A DNA stretch of 31,346 nucleotides from Spirochaetales bacterium (GCA_007130265.1 SLST01000334.1:1-31346), one strand, 5' to 3'; shown: positions 15,341 through 23,867, numbered from the stretch's first letter. The notes: generated by a model not told the origin, from the sequence alone. Numbers and translations: made by a program.

Positions 15341-15643
15341 CTAACTGCGGAGCGGCCAGACCGCATCTTTCAGGTCCTTTCCGGGGCGGAAAACAACCAC
15401 CCCATGGTCCTGCACGCGTACCGTCTCTCCGGTCTTCGGATTCCGCGCCTTTTCCCGTCCCTTGCGAGTTCGTACCTCGAAGGTTCCAAAGCCACGAAAC
15501 TCAACCGTACGGTCAGAGGTCAACGCTCCCTTTACCTCGTCAAAGAAGAAATCGATAATCCCGTGGATATCCTTCTTGCTGACTTTGGTGTTCTCGGAGA
15601 TTCGTTCGACGATCTCTGCCTTGGTGAGCTTGTTTGCGGCCAC
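15341..15643 (-). CDS. hup: HU-family DNA-binding protein
   Basis: A 100-residue nucleoid protein. It has the HU/IHF fold order: helices KLTKAEIVERIS and SKKDIHGIIDFFFDEV, the strand VEFRGFGTFEV, and the arm-tip motif RNPKTGE (67-73) with the DNA-intercalating Pro, followed by VVFRPGKDLKDAV. The length suits HU with a few extra C-terminal residues. It starts with GTG at 15643 behind a strong AAGGAGG with correct spacing. It lies between rpsT (31 bases upstream) and lnt (17 bases downstream) and is probably co-transcribed from the rpsT promoter. Confidence 0.95.
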   Translation of the reverse strand: MAANKLTKAEIVERISENTKVSKKDIHGIIDFFFDEVKGALTSDRTVEFRGFGTFEVRTRKGREKARNPKTGETVRVQDHGVVVFRPGKDLKDAVWPLRS

Positions 15644-15674
15644 AGCGTCCTCCTTCGATGGCGGCGCGTAGCCC

Positions 15675-15938
15675 TCACGACATCGCGTTCAGCTTACGGG
15701 TCAGCCGCGACTTGGTGCGGGCTGCAGTATTCTGATGATACACACCTTTACCGGCGGCGGTATCGAGAAGCGTTGTGACCCGCTGCAACTGAGTGGTTGC
15801 GGTTTCTTTGTTAGCTGTCTCGACCGCGACGAGAAACCTTCGGATACTCGAGCGAACCTGAGTGCGCACCGCGCGATTGCGGAGCCGCCTTCGCTCACTT
15901 TGCCTGTGCCGTTTGGCTGCAGAGCCTTGACCTGCCAA
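15675..15938 (-). CDS. rpsT: 30S ribosomal protein S20, TTG start
   Basis: An 87-residue small-subunit protein that binds 16S rRNA early in assembly. The sequence after the start, AAKRHRQSERRRLRNRAVRT, and the C-terminal block KGVYHQNTAARTKSRLTRKL are S20 hallmarks. The start is placed at TTG 15938 because it gives the expected N-terminus (A-G-Q-G-S-A-A-K) and normal length. It follows GGAGG with nine bases of spacing, and no ATG or GTG is suitably placed. An upstream ATG at 15989 would add 17 residues unlike S20 and would overlap the promoter region. E. coli rpsT also uses a UUG start, tied there to autoregulation. It heads the rpsT-hup-lnt unit. Confidence 0.94.
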   Translation of the reverse strand: MAGQGSAAKRHRQSERRRLRNRAVRTQVRSSIRRFLVAVETANKETATTQLQRVTTLLDTAAGKGVYHQNTAARTKSRLTRKLNAMS

Positions 15939-15992
15939 TGGGTTATGCCTCCATTCTGGGAACCGATGTCTAGTAACTAATGATAGCACCGA

Positions 15993-16021
15993 AAGTTATC
16001 AGGTTTTGCGGACGCTGTCAA
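15993..16021 (-). promoter_or_regulatory. Promoter for rpsT-hup-lnt
   Basis: On the minus strand a perfect TTGACA (16016-16021), a 17-base spacer and a weaker TAACTT (15993-15998). The leader to the TTG start is about 48 bases. The -35 and spacing match the other promoters in this window; the -10 is less certain. Confidence 0.6.
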
Positions 16022-16043
16022 GCCTGACGACCTGTTTTCGCGC

Positions 16044-16073
16044 TTCCCACTATCAGGACGTACGGGCTACAGT
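16044..16073 (+). promoter_or_regulatory. Candidate promoter for plsC, leaderless geometry
   Basis: TTCCCA (16044-16049), an 18-base spacer and TACAGT (16068-16073). Six bases, GGGGGC, separate the -10 from the ATG at 16080, so the expected +1 coincides with the start codon. Alternatively the G-run is a ribosome binding site placed too close to the ATG. Confidence 0.35.
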
Positions 16074-16079
16074 GGGGGC

Positions 16080-16826
16080 ATGCGTACGGTGATCATGCTC
16101 TTGGCCGTCACGGCGCTCCTCCTGTGGTGGGACCTACGTCTGAAGGCACTACAGGCAGTCTGCCGACCGGCCGCCCGTCGCCACCTTGACCGGGTCGTCT
16201 CCAAGATGGCTCACTCACTCCTCATGCTGGCCAGGCATTACGGCGGTCTGACCGTCGACCTTGACCAACGTCTCGTGACCGACGTACCCTCTCCAACGCT
16301 CATCTGCGCAAACCACCAGAGCGTTGCGGACATTGTCGTCTTGATGGATGCGCTTCGAGCCCATCGGCTTCGATTCGTTGCCAAAAAGGAGCTTGCACGC
16401 GGTTTTCCAGCAGTCTCTGAAGTGCTGCGTATCCAGCGCCATGCGCTCATCAACCGCAGGGGCGACTACCGGAAAGGAGCCAAAGAGCTCCGCAGAATCG
16501 GGAGAGAGACGCGGCAGGGCGCCTCTCCAGTGGTATTTCCCGAAGGCACCCGATCACGGACGGGTGAGGTCCACGAGTTTCGAGCGGGAGGAATCCGGAC
16601 GATACTCGGCGAGGCGACCGTGCCGATCACCGCGGTTGCGGTCGACGGCGGGTACCGCTTCGCTTCGTTTGCGGACATCACCACCGGACTGTCCTCAATT
16701 CGGTATCGCGCCCGCCTCGTTGGAGTCTTCCACCATGACGGCACGAAGCAGGGCATCCTGAGAGCGATCGAACAGGCCGAGTCGGCGGTCCGGGCACAGA
16801 TAGATCGATGGCGGGCAACCGCGTGA
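16080..16826 (+). CDS. plsC: 1-acyl-sn-glycerol-3-phosphate acyltransferase (PlsC family)
   Basis: Membrane-bound acyltransferase that makes phosphatidic acid from lysophosphatidic acid. The 248 residues start with a hydrophobic anchor (about 3-17). The family motifs are complete: NHQSVADI (His79-x4-Asp84, catalytic), FVAKKELARGFP (motif II region), and FPEGTRSR (153-160, glycerophosphate binding), then VPITAVAV (motif IV region). Length is typical. It starts the plus-strand unit with the ABC exporter pair; 24 bases separate it from the first ABC gene, so co-transcription is likely. A related acyltransferase activity cannot be excluded from sequence alone. Confidence 0.92.
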   Translation: MRTVIMLLAVTALLLWWDLRLKALQAVCRPAARRHLDRVVSKMAHSLLMLARHYGGLTVDLDQRLVTDVPSPTLICANHQSVADIVVLMDALRAHRLRFVAKKELARGFPAVSEVLRIQRHALINRRGDYRKGAKELRRIGRETRQGASPVVFPEGTRSRTGEVHEFRAGGIRTILGEATVPITAVAVDGGYRFASFADITTGLSSIRYRARLVGVFHHDGTKQGILRAIEQAESAVRAQIDRWRATA

Positions 16827-16850
16827 TGGCACGAGAAGACGGATGACCCG

Positions 16851-18590
16851 ATGAACGAGCTACGCACCCTCTATCCCTATATCCGCAGACACGGATGGGC
16901 CTACGTCCTCGGGATACTGAGTCTCGCGCTGACCAGCGGGAGTCAGATACTCATCCCGCAGTTCCTCCGGATCGCGATCGATTTGATCAGCTCCGGGCGA
17001 TTCGAGCTTCGGCGGATCGCCGTGCTCATGGCAGGTCTGCTCGCCGTCTCGCTCGCAATCGCTGCAGGAAGATTCGGGTGGCGGTACTTCATCAACGGAT
17101 CGGCGATGAAGATAGAGCGTGAGCTTCGAGCCCGACTGTTCCAGAAATTCTCCGAGCTGCAGCCGAGTTTCTATGACCGCAGCCAGATCGGCGACCTCAT
17201 GGCGCGTTCGACGAACGACATGAACGCAATCCGCATGGCAGCGGGCATGGCGATCGTCGCGCTCTTCGACGGGCTCTTCATGACCATCGCGATTCTCGTA
17301 ATCCTCTTCGCGCAGCAGCCGGGAATCGCCGCGATCGCGATCATCCCGCTGCCATTGATCACCATGATGACGCTCTTCCTGGGGAGGTTCGTACGCACGC
17401 TGTTCCGACGCGTCCAGGAAGGGTTCTCCGATCTCAGCCATCAGACACAGGAGATCTTCTCCGGCGTGCGTATCGTGAAAAGTTTTGTCAAAGAGCTCTA
17501 TTTCATCGGCCTGTTCCGCGCGGCCAACGAGGAATACCAGACTCGCAACATGCGACTCGTTCGGATCTGGGGGCTCTTCTTCCCCGTGGTCACGTTCCTC
17601 GCCGGTGTGATGACGCTCATTCTGTTGCGGTACGGCGGCGAGGCGGTGATCATGGGAAACCTGTCCGCCGGCGAGTTCGTCGCAACGCTCAGTTACCTTG
17701 AGATGCTGATCTGGCCGATGCTCGGTGCCGGATTCACGGTGAACCTGCTCCAGCGGGGAGCCGCGTCGCTCGCACGCGTGAACGCCATCCTGAACGAGGA
17801 ACCGGAGATACAGTCTCCGTCGCACGCGGTGACCAGGATGCCGTCAACCGCCGTTTCGCTGCGAGGTCTCACGTACTCCTATACGCGTGCAGACAAACCG
17901 GCCCTCCGACAGATCTCGCTCGACGTACCGGAGGGATCGATCCTCGGCATCCTCGGACGAACCGGATCGGGCAAGTCGACGCTTCTCCGGCTCCTGCCCC
18001 GGTTGCAGAATCCCCCAAGAGGGACGGTGTTCATCGGTGGTGTCGACGTCCTCGACTACGACCTCCACACCCTGCGATCGGCCTTCGGCATCGTGCCGCA
18101 GGACACCTTTCTCTTTTCCGACACGATCCGCGCGAACATTGCGTTTGCCCTTGACGAACCCGATGAGTCCTTTATTCGTCACGTCGCCGATGTCTCGACG
18201 ATCTCTCGAGACGTCAGGATCCTGCCGAACGGATGGGACACCCAGGTCGGTGAGCGGGGCGTTACCCTCAGCGGCGGTCAGAAGCAGCGGGTGGCGATCA
18301 GTCGGGCGCTCGCGAAGGACCCGGAGATCCTCGTGTTCGACGACGCCCTATCGGCCGTCGACACCGAGACGGAGGAGCTCATCCTGAATCAGCTTCTGAC
18401 CGAGCGGGCCGGACGCACCAGCATCATCGTGAGTCATCGCGTGAGCACGCTCGCGACTGCCGACCGCGTGGCAGTCCTCGACCAAGGCAGACTCATCCAG
18501 TATGGATCGCACGAGGAACTCCTGCGGGAGGACGGTTTCTACCGGGAAGTGGCGAATCTTCAGCAACTCGCGCGGTCGCAGACACCGTAA
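16851..18590 (+). CDS. Heterodimeric ABC exporter, subunit with degenerate catalytic site (BmrC/YheI-like)
   Basis: A 579-residue half-transporter: six membrane helices (about 15-300) and one nucleotide-binding domain (about 335-570). Walker A is GRTGSGKS (369-376), the signature LSGGQ (473-477) is canonical, and Walker B ILVFD is followed by Asp498 where the catalytic Glu is normal. The H-loop His is near 529. The combination of a Walker-B Asp with a perfect LSGGQ is what the BmrC/TM287-type subunit shows, so its own ATP site should be inactive and its signature should complete the active site of the partner. Partner and order (the next gene, 11 bases downstream) agree. It probably exports drugs or lipids across the inner membrane; the substrate is not readable. 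Confidence 0.93.
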   Translation: MNELRTLYPYIRRHGWAYVLGILSLALTSGSQILIPQFLRIAIDLISSGRFELRRIAVLMAGLLAVSLAIAAGRFGWRYFINGSAMKIERELRARLFQKFSELQPSFYDRSQIGDLMARSTNDMNAIRMAAGMAIVALFDGLFMTIAILVILFAQQPGIAAIAIIPLPLITMMTLFLGRFVRTLFRRVQEGFSDLSHQTQEIFSGVRIVKSFVKELYFIGLFRAANEEYQTRNMRLVRIWGLFFPVVTFLAGVMTLILLRYGGEAVIMGNLSAGEFVATLSYLEMLIWPMLGAGFTVNLLQRGAASLARVNAILNEEPEIQSPSHAVTRMPSTAVSLRGLTYSYTRADKPALRQISLDVPEGSILGILGRTGSGKSTLLRLLPRLQNPPRGTVFIGGVDVLDYDLHTLRSAFGIVPQDTFLFSDTIRANIAFALDEPDESFIRHVADVSTISRDVRILPNGWDTQVGERGVTLSGGQKQRVAISRALAKDPEILVFDDALSAVDTETEELILNQLLTERAGRTSIIVSHRVSTLATADRVAVLDQGRLIQYGSHEELLREDGFYREVANLQQLARSQTP

Positions 18591-18601
18591 GAGAAGGATC
18601 T

Positions 18602-20695
18602 ATGGAAGACGAGAAGGTCATATCCGGCTACGATCCGGCCATCATGCGGCGACTGCTCCGGTACACCAGGCCGTACTGGATACTCGTCGCGGGCGCACTC
18701 GTCTCCTTGGCAATCGCGACCTCTGCAGACCTCCTGCTGCCGGTGGTCATCCAGAGAGCGGTCGACAAGAACCTAGTGGCGCGCTACACGCGAATTCCTC
18801 GGGAGTATGTCGATCTCGAAGAGTTGCGTAACGTCGATGTCACCGATGCCGTCGCACTCGACCAGGCGATCTACGTGCAGGACGATGAGCTCGTGGCCCT
18901 GAGCGGGGTCATGCGGCGTCGCCTGGTCGAGGAAGGAATACTCGAGGAGATCGGTTACTACGTCTTCCCCTACGATGAGCGGGCGTTACGGGCACTCGAA
19001 GACCAGTTCGAGCACCTCGTTGTGGATCTTGGGACGCACGACGATGATCCCTACGCGTCGATCCGCGCAGAGACCCTTGATGACCTGCCTCCGGATGCCC
19101 GGCGGGTCGTCCGACAGGCTGACATCGACGGCCTGCGCAGAACCACCAGACTCTTCCTCGTGCTTCTGTTCAGCATGCTCGGTTTCACGTTCAGCCAGCT
19201 CTACCTGATGGCGCTCGCGGGCCAGGGCGTAATGAAGGATCTCAGGCTCGAGCTCTTCGACCACACACTGCGCCAGCGGCTCGGGCATCTGTCGCAGCAC
19301 CCGATCGGTCGGCTGGTAACGCGCGTGACGAACGACGTTGAGACGGTGAACCGGCTGTTCACCGAGGTGCTTATCAACCTGATCAGCAACGTCGCGAAAA
19401 TGGTCGGCTCGATCGCGACCATTATGCTTCTCAACTGGCGCCTCGGGCTGGTAACCCTCGCGACCCTCCCGCCGGTGCTGCTCCTCACGCTCTTCTTCCG
19501 CGGACGCGCCCGGGAGGCGTTCCGACGCGTTCGGATGCGCGTGTCCCGGGTAAATGCGTACCTCAGCGAGCACCTCTCCGGCATGTCCGTGGTCCAGCTC
19601 TTCGTACGGGAGTCACGCGCTCGACGCGAGTTCGGCGAACAGAACGACGAGCTGATGAAAGCGAATCTCGGCGAGATGTACGTCTTCGCGGTGTTCAGGC
19701 CTCTGATCGACCTGTTCAGCTCCACCTCCATTGCGGTCATCGTCTACTTCGGTGCGCATTTCCTGGTGTCGGGCCTGGTATCACTTGGCGTGCTGATCGC
19801 GTTCGTGAACCTCATTCGCCGCTTCTACCAGCCGGTGATGGCCATTTCGGAGCAGTTCACGATCGTTCAGAGCGCCATGGCGGGTAGCGAACGGGTCTTT
19901 GAGATGCTTGACCGGACCGAACGCATCGCGAACGAGGGAAGCTACGATCGGGACGTCTGCGGCAGCCTGGAGTTCGACCACGTCTGGTTCGCCTACAAGG
20001 AGAATGATCCGGTCATCCGCGATCTCTCTTTTTCAATAGAGGCAGGCGAGACGGTCGCCGTTGTGGGATACACCGGAGCCGGCAAGACGACGATCGCGAA
20101 CCTCCTCACCCGGCTCTGGGACATCCAGGAAGGCAGCATCAAACTCGACGGCATCGACATCAGGCAGTACCCGCTCGAACGTCTACGCACGATTATCCAG
20201 CCGATTCAGCAGGACGTGTTCCTGTTCAGCGACACGATACGCAACAACATCACATTGGGGCTCGCGCTGAGTGACGATCATGTCGCCCGAATCGCCGGGA
20301 TGGTCCAGGCCGACGCGTTCATCGAACGCTTGCCGCAGAAGTACGACACGGTGCTCACTGAGGGGGCCACCAATATCTCGACGGGCGAGCGTCAGCTTCT
20401 CTCGTTCGCCCGCATCCTCGCGCATGACCCGAGAATCATCATCATGGACGAGGCCACATCGAACATAGACACGGAGACCGAGCGGCTTATCCAGCACGCC
20501 GTGCAGACGGTGATGCAGGACCGCACGTCGCTGGTCATCGCACATCGCTTGTCGACCATCAGAAACGCGAACCGTATTCTGGTTCTCGCCGAAGGCCGGC
20601 TGGTCGAAGAGGGCAACCACGACCAGCTGATCGCGGCGCGGGGCATATACTACAACCTGTACCGCCTACAGTATCAGGAGACGCCGCAGGGGTAG
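18602..20695 (+). CDS. Heterodimeric ABC exporter, catalytic subunit with extracellular insert (BmrD/YheH-like)
   Basis: A 697-residue half-transporter that complements the preceding gene. Its Walker B IIIMDE keeps the catalytic Glu617, Walker A is GYTGAGKT (489-496), the H-loop is His648, and its signature is degenerate (ISTGE at 592-596 in place of LSGGQ). The pair thus has one competent and one degenerate ATP site. Between membrane helices 1 and 2 there is a charged insert of about 115 residues (roughly 60-178) that should lie outside the membrane, as in B. subtilis BmrD (YheH). This explains the length. A ribosome binding site AAGGA lies in the 11-base gap. The gene ends before a strong hairpin and the convergent RicT gene. 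Confidence 0.93.
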   Translation: MEDEKVISGYDPAIMRRLLRYTRPYWILVAGALVSLAIATSADLLLPVVIQRAVDKNLVARYTRIPREYVDLEELRNVDVTDAVALDQAIYVQDDELVALSGVMRRRLVEEGILEEIGYYVFPYDERALRALEDQFEHLVVDLGTHDDDPYASIRAETLDDLPPDARRVVRQADIDGLRRTTRLFLVLLFSMLGFTFSQLYLMALAGQGVMKDLRLELFDHTLRQRLGHLSQHPIGRLVTRVTNDVETVNRLFTEVLINLISNVAKMVGSIATIMLLNWRLGLVTLATLPPVLLLTLFFRGRAREAFRRVRMRVSRVNAYLSEHLSGMSVVQLFVRESRARREFGEQNDELMKANLGEMYVFAVFRPLIDLFSSTSIAVIVYFGAHFLVSGLVSLGVLIAFVNLIRRFYQPVMAISEQFTIVQSAMAGSERVFEMLDRTERIANEGSYDRDVCGSLEFDHVWFAYKENDPVIRDLSFSIEAGETVAVVGYTGAGKTTIANLLTRLWDIQEGSIKLDGIDIRQYPLERLRTIIQPIQQDVFLFSDTIRNNITLGLALSDDHVARIAGMVQADAFIERLPQKYDTVLTEGATNISTGERQLLSFARILAHDPRIIIMDEATSNIDTETERLIQHAVQTVMQDRTSLVIAHRLSTIRNANRILVLAEGRLVEEGNHDQLIAARGIYYNLYRLQYQETPQG

Positions 20696-20697
20696 TG

Positions 20698-20717
20698 GCC
20701 GCGGGACCGCCCGCGGC
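20698..20717. terminator. GC-rich hairpin between convergent ABC and RicT genes
   Basis: GCCGCGGG (20698-20705) and CCCGCGGC (20710-20717) form a perfect 8-bp stem with an ACCG loop, three bases after the ABC stop. There is no T-tract on either side, so it is not a standard intrinsic terminator. It may still help to end or protect both converging transcripts. Confidence 0.4.
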
Positions 20718-20750
20718 ATGGTTCGCGGTGACTCTTCCCGTCGGTCGGGC

Positions 20751-21683
20751 TCAATCGACTCGAAGGTCGGGATCGGTATCGGGAACGGACGGCCCCTCTG
20801 CAGCGGCCGCATACTCCTCCCGAATCATCCAGCGTTGGGTCTTGGAGTCCTGGTATACATCCTTGAACGCGACGTTCAGGCTGCGGCCTTCACCTTCTAA
20901 CCGAATCTGACCGGTCAGAACATTGACCTCGGTGATGCGCAGCGAGACATCCTCGTGACGTACGCGGGCCCCGACGTTCGGCAGGCCCCGCTTCTCCTCC
21001 CGGTAGAAGTCATACTCGTACTCGAGACAACACAGCAGACGACCGCAGGGTCCGGAGATCTTCATGGAGTTCAGCGAAAGCCCCTGCGCTTTCGCCATTT
21101 TGATTGACACCGCCTTCAGCCGATCACTGATGCCGTTGCAGCAGAGCACGCGGCCGCACACGCCGAGCCCTCCCACCATGCGCGACTCGTCTCTGACGCC
21201 TATCTGACGCAGTTCAATGCGCAGACGAAACTCGGCCACAAGGTCCCTTACGAGGTCACGGAAGTCGACCCGGGACTCGGCGGTGAAGAAGAAGACCAAA
21301 CGCGGTTCGTCGAGAACGTAGTGTGCACTGACGAGAACCATAGGCAAGCCGTGGCGGTCGACCCGGTCACGGCAGATCGCCATTGCCTCAAGCGCCCGCT
21401 CGTGGTTCTCCTGGTAGCGCTCGAGGTCCTCGGGCGTAGCGACGCGGTGAAGCGCAACGAGCTCTCCGTACCGGGATCGGTTCTCTTCGGACACCGGCCC
21501 GACGACACGCGCAAGATCACGCCCGTAGCGGGTGGGAACAACCACTCGATCGGCGCACGACAGCGTGATGCCCTCGCCTACCCGGCAGAGAAGCGTCTCC
21601 TGCGTCTGCAGCACCCGAACCAGGACAACGACCCCCTCGCCGCCGTCAATCTTGAATCTGTGAATGCATGGTGCCTGCACCAT
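20751..21683 (-). CDS. PSP1-domain protein (RicT/YaaT family)
   Basis: A 310-residue cytosolic protein. The PSP1 C-terminal domain spans about 50-225, with two cysteine clusters: VCGRVLCC (Cys176, 181, 182) and PCGRLLCCLEYEYDF (Cys213, 218, 219), separated by the family block IKMAKAQGLSLNSMKISG. In Bacillus subtilis RicT (YaaT) works with RicA and RicF in an Fe-S-binding complex needed for mRNA processing and development. The Cys clusters suggest a similar Fe-S site here. The C-terminal 80 residues include a strand-rich extension. The ATG follows GAGAGGGGG. It is the last gene of the M23-bactofilin-YaaR-RicT operon. A YaaR-type gene directly before it recalls the yaaR-holB-yaaT region of Bacillus. 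Confidence 0.9.
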   Translation of the reverse strand: MVQAPCIHRFKIDGGEGVVVLVRVLQTQETLLCRVGEGITLSCADRVVVPTRYGRDLARVVGPVSEENRSRYGELVALHRVATPEDLERYQENHERALEAMAICRDRVDRHGLPMVLVSAHYVLDEPRLVFFFTAESRVDFRDLVRDLVAEFRLRIELRQIGVRDESRMVGGLGVCGRVLCCNGISDRLKAVSIKMAKAQGLSLNSMKISGPCGRLLCCLEYEYDFYREEKRGLPNVGARVRHEDVSLRITEVNVLTGQIRLEGEGRSLNVAFKDVYQDSKTQRWMIREEYAAAAEGPSVPDTDPDLRVD

Positions 21684-21692
21684 GGCCCCCTC

Positions 21693-22172
21693 TCATTGAC
21701 TGAGATCCACCAGCATACCGTTGATCTCGTCTACACGAGCAAGCAGGTCGAGCTGGTCCTTTTGTGAAGCTATCATGCCCGCAGCGAGCTGCTCGAGCTT
21801 CGCGTCGATGACGCGCACGAGCGTGTAACGCTTCCGCCGCTGAACATTCGATCCTGAAGTCCGTTCCTCTACACCCACTCCTCGCCGCACCACCGCGCCG
21901 AGAAACCGACGAACGGCATCGCGGTAATCGTTCAGTGCGGCGGTGTCGGCGCGGCGTTTCAGCCGGTCGCCGGCCTCGAACACGGCGTCAAGGAGCTCGC
22001 CCGCAGCCTCATCAGAAACGTTCGGAGCGATCGAAGAGAGCTCCGCCCATTGCGAGTCCTGCAGCTCGGACTGAAACGCAGGCGCCGCAGTCGTGCGCCG
22101 CGATCCGCGGGCCTCTTTCTTGCCAACCTCACGACGATAGCTGAAGAAACCGTCGCCGCTTACCCGTTCCAC
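21693..22172 (-). CDS. DUF327 (YaaR-like) protein
   Basis: A 159-residue soluble helical protein. Its C-terminal half matches the DUF327/YaaR pattern: a long helical segment with RRRFLGAVV-like packing, then KRYTLVRVIDAKLEQLA and DQLDLLARVDEINGMLVDL at the end. The first 40 residues are charged and probably disordered. The function of YaaR is not established. It starts with GTG at 22172, with GAGGGG nine bases before, and overlaps the bactofilin gene by 13 bases; RicT follows after nine bases. The family call rests on the C-terminal motif and on the neighbouring RicT, as in Firmicutes. Confidence 0.75.
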   Translation of the reverse strand: MERVSGDGFFSYRREVGKKEARGSRRTTAAPAFQSELQDSQWAELSSIAPNVSDEAAGELLDAVFEAGDRLKRRADTAALNDYRDAVRRFLGAVVRRGVGVEERTSGSNVQRRKRYTLVRVIDAKLEQLAAGMIASQKDQLDLLARVDEINGMLVDLSQ

Positions 22173-22765
22173 TCGCCGTCGCCCCTCGGTGCGACGCCGA
22201 GCCCAGCGGTCTCGGACATCGCACGCTGCCGGCCTCCATCGCCACGACTATCCGGCGTCCGATGCTCCTCAGCCATCTCGTCGCTCGCGTCTGCGTCTCG
22301 CCGGCTGTTCGCAACTGCCTCGCCGGGAACCGCCGCCGAAGAAGCCTCGCGCCTGCGCACGCTCTCGAGCAGCAGTTCCTTCTTTTTCGCGCCTGAATCG
22401 GGCTGGACCAGCCGCTCGACTGAACCCGTGACCTCGAACACTCCCGTCAGCAGAACGCCATCTTCAGCAACCAGCCGAGGCGTACGAATCGTGCCGATCA
22501 CGACCGCCGACGCGAGCAGCACGACCTTCTCGGTCGCAAAAATCTCGCCGCGAAAGACGCCGCCAATGACCACGGTTCCGGCTTCGATTGCGCAATCGGC
22601 GCGTCCCGCCCGCCCGACTATGACACGTCCGTCGGACTTCAGCGAACCCGAGAAGTCGCCGTCGACTCTGAGCAGGCCGCTCAGCTCAACATGCCCACGA
22701 AAGAACGTTTCCGGCCCGACTATCGAGTTGATCAGGTTCTCTTCAGTGCCCCGACGCGTCGCCAT
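22160..22765 (-). CDS. Bactofilin family protein (second copy)
   Basis: A 201-residue bactofilin. The N-terminal half (about 10-115) is the beta-helix core, with the typical order GPETFFRGHVELSGLLRVDG, DFSGSLKSDGRVIVG and VVIGGVFRGEIFATEKVVL. The second half (about 120-201) is a charged, low-complexity tail absent from the first bactofilin (12479-12901). The ATG at 22765 directly follows the TAG of the M23 gene (TAGATG), so the pair is coupled. Bactofilin-M23 pairs are known from other bacteria, where the bactofilin localises the cell-wall enzyme that shapes the cell. The same job is likely here, apart from the altered active site of the M23 partner. Confidence 0.9.
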   Translation of the reverse strand: MATRRGTEENLINSIVGPETFFRGHVELSGLLRVDGDFSGSLKSDGRVIVGRAGRADCAIEAGTVVIGGVFRGEIFATEKVVLLASAVVIGTIRTPRLVAEDGVLLTGVFEVTGSVERLVQPDSGAKKKELLLESVRRREASSAAVPGEAVANSRRDADASDEMAEEHRTPDSRGDGGRQRAMSETAGLGVAPRGDGEWNG

Positions 22766-23824
22766 CTACAGCCTGCCTCGTTCTCGTCGGTCGAAATCCG
22801 GTCGGGACAATCTGAGAAAGTAGATCGGATCGATGTTCTCCGTACCGATCCAGATCTGGAAGTCGACGTGTGTCCCGGTCGACAGACCGGTCGTGCCCAT
22901 CGTGCCGATCCGCTGACCCTGGACGACCTGTTCGCCCTCCCGGACGACCACGTCCGCGAGGTGCGCGTAGCGTGTCCGGAATCCGTAGTTGTGGTTCAGC
23001 TCCACGAATCCGCCGTACCCGGTTGTCGCGTCGAATCCCGCTCCGGTCACGGTTCCGCTCGCGGCGGCGATAACAGGCGTGCCCGGATAGTAGGAGATCT
23101 GAATCCCCTTGTGCATATGCCACGTGCCCTTTATCGGATGGATGTTGGGACCAAACTCCAGGGTGACGTGGCCCAGACCGTTCTGTACCGGCCAGAGGTT
23201 TGGTATGTCGCTGAGGAGCTGCTTATGCCGGTCGAGCTCCCGGGAGACTTCATTCAGCGGCGCCATCGACGCACGAAGCGACGCGGCAACACGTTGCAGT
23301 TCCACGCGCTCTCGCAGTTCGCCATCCTGAATGGGCGTGAGGTTCAGCATCGCCGCGAGATCCCCCCCGGCAAGCGGAGTATCGACACCGCCGCCGGAGC
23401 TGATGTCAAGGCGCTGCAGGGTTCCCGACAGTGCGTGCTCGAACTCCTCGTACACCCGAAGGACCGCCAGAACTTCCTGACGGACCTCCTCGAGGCTTGC
23501 CTCAGTTTCGTCCAAGCGTGAGCTGGTATCTCCGGCAACACGCTCGGTTCCGCTGAATACCGTCGCGAGATACACGAACCATCCGAGCACGATGAGCGAA
23601 GCGACCCCGATCAGCGCAAGAACGAAGGCGTTGAGCTGAAGGTTGACTACTCGCTTCTCGCTGTGCGGGATGAACATGATGGTGAAACGCTGTCGACCGT
23701 GTCTGAGAAGGTTCCGAAGGGACCTTCCGAAGCCGCGAGCAAAAGAGGTCACTGTGATCAGCACCGAACCCGTCCGGTTCCACCGACGTCCGCTCCGTGA
23801 TGCTTTGCTGGAGTCACGACTCAC
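22766..23824 (-). CDS. Membrane-anchored M23/LytM-type peptidase with degenerate zinc site
   Basis: A 352-residue protein with a basic cytoplasmic N-terminus, one membrane helix (about 66-90), a periplasmic coiled coil (about 98-140 and 170-205) and a C-terminal LytM domain (about 215-335). The domain has the M23 layout, including GTPVIAAASGTV, RYAHL (His288 kept) and QVVQGQRIG, but two zinc ligands are changed. The first motif reads HKGIQ (His238, Gln242) instead of HxxxD, and the last reads HVD (His319, Asp321) instead of HxH. It may be an inactive regulator, as EnvC and NlpD are, or bind metal differently. GTG at 23824 is preferred (GGAG six bases before); TTG at 23827 is possible. It is the first gene of the operon with bactofilin. 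Confidence 0.9.
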   Translation of the reverse strand: MSRDSSKASRSGRRWNRTGSVLITVTSFARGFGRSLRNLLRHGRQRFTIMFIPHSEKRVVNLQLNAFVLALIGVASLIVLGWFVYLATVFSGTERVAGDTSSRLDETEASLEEVRQEVLAVLRVYEEFEHALSGTLQRLDISSGGGVDTPLAGGDLAAMLNLTPIQDGELRERVELQRVAASLRASMAPLNEVSRELDRHKQLLSDIPNLWPVQNGLGHVTLEFGPNIHPIKGTWHMHKGIQISYYPGTPVIAAASGTVTGAGFDATTGYGGFVELNHNYGFRTRYAHLADVVVREGEQVVQGQRIGTMGTTGLSTGTHVDFQIWIGTENIDPIYFLRLSRPDFDRRERGRL

Positions 23825-23867
23825 CAAAATCTCCTGCTCTGGACGGCTGCCCGCCTGATTCGCGAAG

